A stretch of 64,000 nucleotides of DNA, from assembly GCA_947184155.2 (NCBI GenBank), contig CAMXCT020000833.1, forward strand, positions 62,001-126,000. Reading direction: 5' to 3'. Under the pieces are notes generated by a model. The model saw only the letters and a list, made by a program, of their open reading frames with translations, was not told the DNA's origin and did no database searches. The DNA comes from Cladocopium goreaui. Its lineage: Eukaryota; Sar; Dinophyceae; Suessiales; Symbiodiniaceae. Numbering within the stretch: the first letter of the stretch is position 1; every line of letters begins with the position of its first letter. A program made the position numbers and the translations under genes. Shown here in pieces: positions 54,936 through 64,000 of the stretch.

Positions 54936-57900
54936 ATATATTAATTTGTGTCAAGAGATTAAGGAGTGAGTACATACTACGCATGATACAGGATACAGCG
55001 CTGCCACGAACCCTCGGCATTTTTCCGGAAGATTGACGCACTCCGAGGGCCATGTTGCGATGTTGCATGTTGCGTTGCCCTGAGGCATGGAGGATGCTCC
55101 TGTGACCCTGCCCAATCACCCACTGAAGAAGTTCGCCGATGCCTTCACCAAGAACTTTGATCTCATCGCAGAGCGCAAGAGTGTGGTCTTCCACCTGCGA
55201 GAACTGGCGAAAGCCTCGGTGATGGCCAAATATTTGGTGGATTCCAAGGCGCGTCTGGATCCCGCCTGGTACAAGTTGGCTGATGAGATTGTGCAGTCAA
55301 CTCCACCAGAACAATATCCTGAGATCCCACAGCTGTGGAACATGCGTGGCAACTCGCGCATTCAGCTGAAGAATGGCAAGTTGGTGGATATCATTACTGG
55401 AGGTCAGAGCAGCTTGCAGGCCATCTATGGTGGTGTTGAATTTGGCTTGGACAGGCCGGGATTCACACACCTTTTTTAAAATAACCTGCCACAACCTGCT
55501 AATCATTATTTATTGTGCTTTGGTCCATATCACTGCGCTGCCATGATTGGTTTGCGACAAAGTCTTCTTGCAGTGTCTAGCACTTATGACTTTCTGTACG
55601 GCCATATGGTTTAACAGAGTTGAATTTGATGTCCAATGCCAATATGCCGATATTATGCGACGTTACCAGGTAACACCAGGAACACATTATGAATTAACCG
55701 TCCTTATCACTATAGATATAGCTGCCATGATGCGGGGCTCCACATCATGAGTTGTACTAAGCCACATGCGCTGCAGGTTCGAGCTAGCTCAGCGCCATGC
55801 GACTTGCTCTGAAATCAGTGCGACAGGGGTGATGACACTACCGCCACATTGCCAGATTTTAGAAGTTATAGGACGAATATCCACAGATTCCAAATTTGGA
55901 GCTTCCAGATTTGAGAGGTGTTCCTTCAAATGTTGGGAATATGGCCCGTCCAAACACGTGGTGAGGCAATGCAGAGCCAAGCCAGAGGTCCTGGAATGCC
56001 ATTGGCGCAGTCCAGCCGTCCTCTCTTCATGCCCCAGCGCTTTCAGCTGGGACAACGTGGTGAGATGCCTCAGGGTGTAGACCTGAACTTGGACGCTTGG
56101 ATGATACATGATACCATCTGGTCAAAACATGGCTGGAACATCCCCGAACTAAATGGAGCTTTTAATGGGACATCTTTATTTTATCATATTTTATACAGAG
56201 TTTTCCAGTGCCATGCTTGATTACCAGACAGTGTTCTTTTTGCACGGTTTTGATTTTGGCATTGGGCACTCTGGGCGTGAATGATTCTTCAAGAGTGAAT
56301 GTGTTTGGATCAATTTTCCCCATGCTTCAGAAGTATATATTATATAATAATAATGATGATAATAATAATAATGTAAACTTATATGCGCACACACACATAT
56401 CTATCTATCATTATCTATCTATCTATCTATCTATCTAATTAATCTAATTAATCTATCTATCTATCTATCTATCTCTCTATCTCTCTATCTCTATCTCTCT
56501 ATCTCTCTATCTCTCTATCTCTCTATCTCTCTATCTATCTATCTATCTATCTATCTAGATCAGCGTGTGCGTGTGGGCCCTGTAAATGCACATGCACATA
56601 TACAATATACATATTTGGAACTAGTCCGGAAGGGGCTGAAATGATGCTGAACACTGTGGTTTTTCTTTGAATTCTTTGAGGACAAGTTCAACCTCAGCAC
56701 AGAAGAGCGCTTCGCTGGCCGTCTCCCACCCTGCAGTGCTGACGCTGGCTCCCTCCCGCACCGCACTGCTCTTGGCAAAGCCTTCCTGCAAAGCTTGCAA
56801 GAAAAGTCATGGCCAGGTGCCCGGGCCAGGATGTCTCAGGATGTTGCTAGGTCCCGTTTCTGCACGCCACAGGTGTGAAAGCAGCAGATGAGAAGCTGCT
56901 GTTGAACGTTTTTGCCGTGCCCCAATGCGACCGCGTTGAAGAGGGCGATGCGTTCATTCCACCTGATCCAAACATGGAGTGACCCGTTCTCATCATGAGT
57001 TCTTCCTGCTCTAGGCTAATTATAAAACAGGAGTCCAGACACAGTTTGTCCAATGATGGGTTTGATATAATTCCATATAGTTCATTATAGTTCTATCTAA
57101 TTCTAATACATTCTATCCCCAGACCGCTGATTTTACATCTATTCATTATGAACTCATGCAGCTTTTCCGTTGAAAGTTCTGGTGGAGTCCGGGGAGCACG
57201 ACTCTGGACGATTTGAATGTGGCACTGGCCAAGAGGAAGGTTCACGAAATTCAAAGAACTAAGGGAAAAGCCACACATATTCCAATCCAAAAGACTTTCA
57301 TTCTATATCTATATTGTTTATATTTATATCTATACGTAATATATATATATACGTGACATGCAATTATGTTTGCGTTTGCGCGCTTTACTTTACTCCATTC
57401 TATTGAAATCAAAGATGGAAAGAACATAGATATATTTCTAATGTCTACGATATATTCAATTCCATCCTTTGCTGCTTGATGATTGAACAGCTGCATCCCT
57501 TAAGGGTTAGCATGACCACGTGAGGTATGTGACCCAGGTTCGCCACATCGTGGGCGAGGAGGAGTCCATGCGAACCCGCCGAAGGATGAGATTTGCCGAC
57601 AAGAGCTTCTCAGTGTCCAATCCGGGGCCCGAATTTCCCAGGTCTTGGACCTCAGGCCGGGGATGTTGCAAGGTGGACTCCAGGTGGACTCCAGGTGGAC
57701 TCCAGGTGGACTCCAGGTGGACTCCAGGTGGACTCCAGGTGGACTCCAGGTGGACTCCGGGTGGACCACTTCAAAGATGTATTTAGGTGCTAGATGTATT
57801 GCTAGATGTATTAAGGTGCAATCCTGGCCAACCTGCGAGGCATTTTCAGGCCTTGGCAACTTGGGCCGGGGAAATCGGCTCCCTGCGCAGGTTTCCAGTT

Positions 57901-59621
57901 GGAGTTGGATGGCAAGGTGCCGGTGTCTGCCCCGACCAAGTTTGGACTCTCCAAGATTGAGATCGACGATTCCATGAGGAGCTGAGCTGGCGGGGTGAGG
58001 TTGAAGATGGTTGAAGTGGGGAAGCAATGGGAAACATGATCTGAGGATGTCTCAGCTCGAGATGGGCCAACCTTTCTGGGTTGGACCGGGAAACTTGGAT
58101 CAAAGCAGATGCCAGTGATAGATTCGCCCACCCAGGAAGAACCTCTTGGAGGATGTGCTGCCATCTGCTGCCTCAGAGTTTGAGAAGACGGCCGAGGATG
58201 GAGCCATCTATCGCATCTACAAGATCGGGAGCGTTGAGGCTGCCGGTCACCTGTGCCCAACATCCACAAACATCCCAATACTGGCAACTAGACACCCAGA
58301 AAATCCTAAAAATACATTCCAAGCACAGTCACATGAGTCTGGAAGATCATGATGCACATGATATCACATGATGCACAATGAGGTGGTGTTAAACAGTCAA
58401 ATTGTATGTGACGCAATGAAAAGGACAGGCTGCAACAGGATTCCATTTCAGTTTTCATTCCCCGGGCCATCGGACTGTTTGAAAAAGCTGTTTGCAGGTG
58501 CGAACGATTCAGGAGACTGACGGCCCTGAGACCATTTGCGTGGTCTTTTCCAGTGGAGCCGCCTCTTGGGAAGCCAACTCTGCAAAGCCTGACGACCGAA
58601 TCGAAAAGGAGAAGTTGTCCAAGTGCAAAATGTATGTGGAGGCCGTGGAGCATGAAGCTTCCAACGGTCGCGTTGGATGCAACTTCTACTTGGTTCTGGA
58701 CTTTTGCACATTTGCTTTTAGCAACTTTTTGAAGGCATTTGTTTGTGGACGGAACTTCGAGGAACCCAGTGTGCCATCACCTATCGGATATCCATTCAAT
58801 TGATTCAATGGATAAATCAAAGCTTACCGTAGCTGCGTAGCTATCTCAATGACTTGATTTCAATGAGTTCTGATTCAATCCAGTTTTTTGGGTCGCCCAG
58901 CAAGTCGCCCCGAGGAAACCCATGGCAAGACCACCTTGATGACGGAGCTCCCGCGCGGCGGGGAAGTCAGCTGGCTCCAGAACCCCCGCAGCTTAGAGGA
59001 CCGGAACTCGCTGGCGAAGCTGCTCTTCCAAGCGGACTGCAAGGACCCCATGGGCTGATGCCGAGGGCCTTCAATTTTTTGGGTTTATTTATTTCACATG
59101 GAAGGCACCGAGGTTGGGGGAGATCAACTTTAATTGATGATTGATTGTATGAAATTGTACATGAATTTGCATGAGTGTGAAGGAAGTCATGCAGCCATTC
59201 CAAAAACTGCATAAAACATCAGCTTCTGATCTCGCAAGGATGGCATCACCGTTGAAGATGTGAAAAAGTTCCAGCAGAGCCTTGTTCTGCCTGCAGGCTG
59301 GGCCTTGTGGCTTCCAGCGCATCACTTCAGCTGGAGGATTCAAGAGTTCTATAATATTCTATAATCTTAAGCAACATGGATGATCATGCTGCCAAACATG
59401 TTGCCCGGTTGATTTTCAACATCCTTTTCCTCAACCTTTGTGTGGCGTTCGAGTTCATATGCTTCATGCACATTCTTGCCGTGGTTATGCTTCCTTCACT
59501 CACAGCATGGTGCGGTTTGATCTCAACAGGCTCTGGTGCCCACCACAGCAAACAGTATGCCAAAGCGATTTTCAAGTACGTCACAGCCAGGGGTTTGCGA
59601 GGAAAGTGGGGAGGAAACAGG
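48656..59621 (+). CDS. Tandem gene copy B (same unrecognised family)
   Basis: Possible first exon: ATG 48656-about 48750 ([20 protein letters not shown]). Module and coil: 48966-49067, 49268-49300, 49531-49590, 49858-49899 ([14 protein letters not shown]), 50744-50841 ([18 protein letters not shown]) and the acidic exon 51004-51049, all in phase. Body of 22 exons: 51153-51237, 51447-51520, 51621-51692, 52016-52062, 52660-52739, 52926-53170, 53274-53438, 53558-53587, 53866-53911, 54242-54373, 55085-55454, 55777-55805, 55988-56091, 56681-56816, 56873-56978, 57525-57641, 57850-57978, 58136-58238, 58498-58698, 58915-59043, 59239-59296 and 59530-about 59621. The body is about 850 codons without a stop. 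The metal site CTRC...VHAEC spans exons 52016 and 52660. An apparent stop at 56980 is intronic (GT donor at 56979). Function unknown; no membrane helix or signal peptide is obvious. The exact end was not found. Confidence 0.74.
49957..50088. mobile_element. MITE with GTCTGAAAATGGGGTA inverted ends
   Basis: The left end GGGTTTGTCTGAAAATGGGG and the right end, which reads GGGTGTGTCTGAAAATGGGG on the opposite strand, enclose about 90 bp without an ORF. It lies in the copy B intron 49900-50743. Confidence 0.7.
50395..50690. repeat. (CT)n array punctuated by ATGCA
   Basis: Blocks of about 14-22 CT bases alternate with CATGCA or TTGCA every 20-26 bp. It lies in the copy B intron upstream of the coiled-coil exon 50744, whose acceptor has a T-rich tract. 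Frames on both strands across it are artefacts. Confidence 0.9.
53702..53809. mobile_element. MITE copy 3 inside copy B intron
   Basis: A 108-bp member of the TACCCTCTGGTAA family, ending GGAGGGTA, inside intron 53588-53865. Copy A has an intron at the same codon (42507-42694) but without the element, so insertion came after the copies separated. Confidence 0.82.
54640..54950. repeat. (AT)n/(GTATAT)n microsatellite in copy B intron
   Basis: AT- and TATATG-rich run inside the intron 54374-55084. Copy A has no intron at this position. Confidence 0.9.
56335..56560. repeat. (TATC)n/(TCTC)n microsatellite in copy B intron
   Basis: TAATAA run followed by long CTAT and TCTCTAT blocks within intron 56092-56680. 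The position is uninterrupted in copy A. Confidence 0.9.
57671..57765. repeat. 11-bp AGGTGGACTCC minisatellite
   Basis: Eight to nine nearly perfect copies begin about 30 bp downstream of the splice donor at 57642. Every unit contains CCAG|GTGG, which resembles both an AG acceptor and a GT donor. Confidence 0.9.
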
Positions 59622-59699
59622 AAGCGACACGCGCCTACATCCACATCGTCGCTTGGTGCCAACATCTTTGACATGGTCCATTCCTGGATCAGAATGGGA

Positions 59700-60100
59700 T
59701 GAGACGTTCCGACAAATGGATACAAATGGGGGATTGCTTTAGGGAGTTAATGGGGGTCAGAATCCCGTAACAATTGATATCTTAGAGGGAACTATTCATC
59801 ATGAAGAAACTCACTGTGTCTGTTGGTTGAAACTTTAAACACATCTTTGTTGGACATTTCATGGTATTTCTGTTGGCAAAAATGTCAATTTCTGTTGGTT
59901 GAGATCCACCACATCGAATAGTTCATGATGTTTTGGTTGGTTGATAAGTTGATCTTAGCTGCATTTCTGCTAAAGATTCTCCCTGCCTCGGGAGGTTCTG
60001 ACTCGGGAGGTTGAGTCAGGTTGAGTCAGGTTGAGGTTGAGTCAGGTTGAGTCAGGTTGAGGTTGAGTCAGGTTGAGTCAGGTTGAGTGAGGTTGAGTTC
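59700..60100. other. Non-coding with a GTTGAGTCAG tandem repeat
   Basis: From 60009 to 60099 there are about nine copies of the 10-bp unit GGTTGAGTCA, some shortened to GGTTGA. The rest of the stretch is unique, with no supported exon. Confidence 0.7.
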
Positions 60101-60309
60101 CAATGGGTCCAATGGCTCCAATGGGTCCAAGGTCCCAACCCAATGGCATTCCCGGGCGCTTGGGCCTTGCAGCGATGGGCCATTCCTCTGACTTTCTGAA
60201 TGTCATGTGGTTGGCCAGGCGGGGACAGCGGGGATGGGCAATGTCGAAGGCTATCATCCTCCGAGCCAATCCTTTGGAGTGGAGTTCGATGTTTACTAAC
60301 GTTTTATAT

Positions 60310-60618
60310 GTGTTAAATACAAATAAATGTGCATGTACATGTATATGTATATGCGTATATGTACATGTTTATGCATATGCATATGTATATGCATATGTAT
60401 GTATATAGATATATACATATTTATGCATACACACAGAGATATACATACATACATACATACGTACGTACGTACGTCCGTACGTACAGACATACAGACATAC
60501 AGACATACAGACATACAGACATACAGACATACAGACATACACACATACACACATACATACATACAGACATACAGACATGCAGACATCCAGACATCCAGAC
60601 ATACAGACATACAGACAT

Positions 60619-60657
<39 letters not shown>

Positions 60658-60830
60658 TACATACATACATACATACATACTTAAAACATTACATTACATT
60701 ACATTACATAAATACATTACATACATAACATTACAATACGATACAATACAATACAATACACACACACACCTCTATATATATACATGTATATATATATACA
60801 TACACGTATAATTATATCTAATCTATCTCT
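60310..60830. repeat. Compound ATAC/AGAC/CATTA microsatellite
   Basis: (ATATGC), (ACAT), (ACGT), (ACAGACAT), (ACAG) and (CATTA) blocks follow one another. The long open frames on both strands are repeat artefacts. Confidence 0.95.
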
Positions 60831-60839
60831 GTGTGTGTG

Positions 60840-62760
60840 TGTTTGTATTTTTCCGGGGGGAAAAGGGGAACTTGGAGAGAAACGCTTGAAAATTGCGAGA
60901 CCTCACGCTTTTCCACGTTTGCTGCGAGGGTCTCGTTCACTAGTATTCAAATGCCCAGGCCTAGAGACACGTGAACCGAGTTACGTCGTCGGTGGGTTGC
61001 ATCCTTTCGGTAGCCATGCATCCAGATCCAGACTTTGTCCAGGAGCGCTCAGAGCAAGACCGGAATGGCAGGACGAGGGAATTTGTGAGAGGCGCTGCTT
61101 GGGTCTGGATGGCAATCGGGCAACCTCGAAATGAGACAGTCAATGCCAAGGATATCCATGGGAAGGAATTTGGGTTTTGGCTATATCTTGGCCCATAGCA
61201 CCGATGGTTTTTACATGTTTTTGCCTTTGTACAGCACTTGCTGCCTGGCTTGCTTCAGTTTTGGTTCCTTCTCAGGCATGGAGTGATTGAGATTGTCGCG
61301 TGAGAGGCTGACCGCAATGAATGCTGGCATAGATGTTGAGATACCGGAATGAGGTAAGAACAGTGTAAGAACCATCTCATGCACACTAGCAGTCACTAGC
61401 ACCATCCAATATCATCTCATCCAATATATATATAATATATCATCTCTCATGCTTATGGATCAGCTAGGTTGATTGTCGATTTGCTTAAGCATGGGGCCTA
61501 CGGTATCTTTCTTAGGTTATGGCTCTTCCCAACTAGCGCCGTTGACGACGAAGCAGGCTTTCGAGTGACAGAGAAAATCAGCTGCAGCCAGGGGTTCCCT
61601 ATTGAAGTCAGCTACAACTGGGGTGCCCCGAAAGGATCCAAGAGATGCTTGGATCGATCCAGGATCCAGGGATGAATGATCATCATGATCCCCAAACAAA
61701 ACACATGCAGAGAGAGACAGCCTCCACCCTGATCCACCCTGCCCCGCAGCCATTGGCGCAACGCTGAGTGGTCACTGGCCAGGAGGTGGGAAGGAAGCTG
61801 GGATAGGTCAAGACTTCATCTCATAGGACCAATATCTGTCAAATATCTGTCGCTACTGAAAATTTGACCCAAAGTCATGTGACATGTTTCTTCACAGGGC
61901 TGTTTCTGTGCAGTTTCTTCCATGAAAAAATCCTGGTTGAAAATTTGACTTCTGGGAATTTCGGTCAGACCTTGATCCTGGTTGATCCTGCTCACTCCCA
62001 GGTGCCTGAGGACATGGCCATGGAGGCCTTGAAACCATTTGAAACCTTGTCATCTGACAGACCTTGGGTGGGGTAGACTCAGGTAGACCATGATTGAAAG
62101 GGTCCTATAGGGACTGACACTGAAAGAAGCTGATAGATTTGGATAGATTTGGGTGGACTTCGTGTTATGTTATTCACATTGCCCTCTCGCGCGGCCAGGA
62201 TGGCCGCATAGGACACATCGTTTTTTTTTCGTTGTCGTCTCCTTTGGTAGGCAGTGCGGGAAAGGCGCGGAGCCTTTGCCCGATGGGCCTCCCAAGAGAC
62301 TGAAGAGGTGAGCAATGGTGGGTGGGGATTTGACGAAATGTTTGGCGACATCCAGCAATGAACGGGGTTAACGGGGTTAACGGGGTTGATGACTATATGG
62401 GGGCCCTGGGGGCTCCTAAAATCTGGGTACCCCAAACCATTGGTTTCCATTTTATTCCCCATTTTTGGAGAACCCCAGGTGTAATGATTCTCAATGGAGA
62501 TTATCATAGATTATCCATGACATCCCTGTCAACCACTGGAGGATTACCATTGAGAGACCGCCTGTCCTTACGTGAGGTGATGACCGAGGCCACCACAGAA
62601 GTCGTTCCTGAAGGGTTGGATGTGTAGCCCGACTGGATTCTACAACGTATACATGAAACGGATCCACGAATGACAGTTTTTTCTTTCAAACACATGCGTC
62701 AGAACTCCGGCCGTTGATTGGATTCGCAGTGTATATGTCGTGGTCACGGATTTTGGGTCC
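60840..62760 (+). other. Region upstream of copy C; possible exons only
   Basis: By synteny with copies A and B, the N-terminal module of copy C should lie here, but I could not find its GGA.KG..IV or GWV(T/S) signature. Candidate exons are 62251-62307 (AVRERRGAFARWASQETEE, between GGTAG|G and GAG|GTGAGC) and about 62575-62610 (VMTEATTEVVPE after GTGAG|G). A 75-codon frame at 60971-61198 and one at 61469-61675 are unassigned. Confidence 0.3.
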
Positions 62761-62801
62761 TTCGGTTCCAAGTTTTGCTGCGCTGCTCTCCGCACTCCGA
62801 G

Positions 62802-64000
62802 GAAGTTTGTTGATGAATGCTCCACCTCGGCTGAGGAGGTGGCTTCATCAGTTTCACCCAATGAACCAGCCCATTTCTGTGTTGATGGTTTCCTTCTTAA
62901 AGGGAGGACACTGGCCAAGATGGTCCAACTGGGTCATGGGTCATGGGTCATGGGGGAGATGTTGGATCGTGAGGATCAGCCTGATGAGAAGGAAGCACTT
63001 CGCCAGTATTCTCTGAAGTTTGGCGAATGTCGCGATGGCACCGATTCAGGCAACTTGGTCCTTTTTCGAGCTATGTACTTGATATAGAGTCTCATGAGTT
63101 GCAATCGTAAGCCACGGGTTCGGCGAAAGTTTTTTTCCCCCCTCCTTAATCTTCAAGACCTGTGTCAAGAGTTGAATCTGATTTGCTCGTCGCTTGTTTC
63201 AATTCCGCAGGCTACAACCGCCTGTCCTTTCCGTGGTTTGAGGGTCCGTCCCAGAAGAAATGCGACAGCATCCCCGCAGAGGCTGCGAATCTGTTCTGTT
63301 TTTGTTGCTCTGAAGAAATCCTCTTCACGCGATGCTGACCTAGCTGGCTTGCTGGCTTCTTATGATTCTTGTGTGGCTTTCTGCAGGCAGTGCATGCAGC
63401 TTTGGCATCGAAACCCAGAGCGAAGAAGATTACGAAGCAAGACTTGTGGGAAGTTGACTCAGAGGTGAGGCTGAGTTTTTTCTTTTCTTCTTCTGCATAT
63501 TTCTGCATGACTTGTTACATCTTGTTACATTTCTTACCAGGTGTAGGGACTTGTCCACTGGGTCAGTGCTGCTATTCATTATTCTTTTACTGTTTTTTGC
63601 TGGTTAGTCGTGGTTGTCGTTGGCCCTGGTGTTGGCCACAGGGAGAAGAGGTGCCTCTGTGCACGCGCTGTAGTTTGCCGGTGGGCGAGTTCTCGTACCA
63701 GGGCCGTGAGGGAAGGCAGACGTGTGTGCACACCGAGTGCATGGCCCAGATTCTGAGTCAGGATCGACAGGTAGCAGAGGACAACAGGGCAAGACGTGAA
63801 GACTTGAAGAAGCAAAAGAACCGTCAGGAGTATGACATCGGCTGGCGAATGGAGAGTGTCCCCAAGAACGTGCGTTTGGCAGAGCGCATGGGGTGCAGCC
63901 CGGCTCCACAAGGCTTGTGCTGCTTGGTTCTGGATGAGGCTTCCCGCACAGTGAAGGTGGCAGCAACCTTGGAACCATCTGCTGCAATCAACTTGGAGTA
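62802..64000 (+). CDS. Tandem gene copy C, 5' part, truncated by window end
   Basis: Exons: 62802-63049 (an acidic Ser/Glu-rich stretch, then DEKEALRQYSLKFGECRDG), 63211-63281 (GYNRLSFPWFEGPSQKK), 63387-63464 (ALASKPRAKKITKQDLWEVD) and 63642 to the window end. The last exon is one open 119-codon stretch covering the metal site (CTRC...VHTEC), [38 protein letters not shown] and SAAINLEY. Copy A needs four exons and copy B three for the same stretch. Introns at 63050 (GC), 63282 (GC) and 63465 (GT) match positions used by copy B; the third is also used by copy A. The N-terminal limit of the first exon is uncertain, since the frame is open from 62740. Confidence 0.72.

Noticed and set aside
60296..60811. 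Overlapping 85-160-codon frames on both strands
   Set aside because: Translation of ACAT/ACAG microsatellites, not genes.
61003..61020. TCGGTAGCCATGCATCC, reminiscent of the dinoflagellate spliced leader start
   Set aside because: Matches only CGGTAGCCAT-like bases and lacks the TTTTGGCTCAAG part; probably chance.

Overview
The window looks like nuclear DNA of a dinoflagellate, most like a Symbiodiniaceae-type genome. The reasons are: every credible gene lies on the + strand; genes are split into many short exons (about 30-250 nt); splice donors are GC or GA at least as often as GT, while nearly all acceptors read AG|G; long simple repeats are dense; one gene family is tandemly repeated; and there is a retroelement carrying a C5 cytosine methyltransferase, a combination reported from Symbiodinium. 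I saw no tRNA, rRNA, CRISPR array or operon.

Layout. 0.1-5.1 kb: 3' two thirds of a folate-biopterin transporter (FBT/BT1) gene. 5.2-18.3 kb: mostly non-coding, with isolated coiled-coil-like exons, a recent 0.98-kb tandem duplication (7.83-9.57 kb), a partial gene at 10.0-10.9 kb and a 0.96-kb GATA/GATG array. 18.4-23.5 kb: an unrecognised multi-exon gene, then a GT34-type glycosyltransferase gene whose sixth intron holds a cluster of palindromic repeats. 23.5-30.9 kb: sparse, with a few possible exons and microsatellites. 30.95-64 kb: three head-to-tail copies (A, B, C) of one long, unrecognised gene encoding about 0.9 kaa. The protein has a small GWV(T/S) module, a coiled coil, an acidic stretch, a CxxC...HxxC putative zinc site and a long conserved body. 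Copy C runs off the end of the window.

Two things stand out. First, copy A carries in its second-module intron an almost pristine tyrosine-recombinase retrotransposon (32,661-40,566) with A1-ORFs-B1-A2-B2 split direct repeats. It has two gag-like ORFs, a reverse transcriptase, an RNase H domain split by an embedded DNA cytosine-C5 methyltransferase, and a tyrosine recombinase. Second, when copies A and B are conceptually spliced over their common part, each gives an uninterrupted frame of about 850-870 codons in 22 exons. Yet only 4 of about 38 intron positions coincide exactly, so intron gain and/or loss has been massive since duplication. Exon edges were placed by hand from phase, paralogue alignment and AG|G acceptors; each may be off by a few bases.
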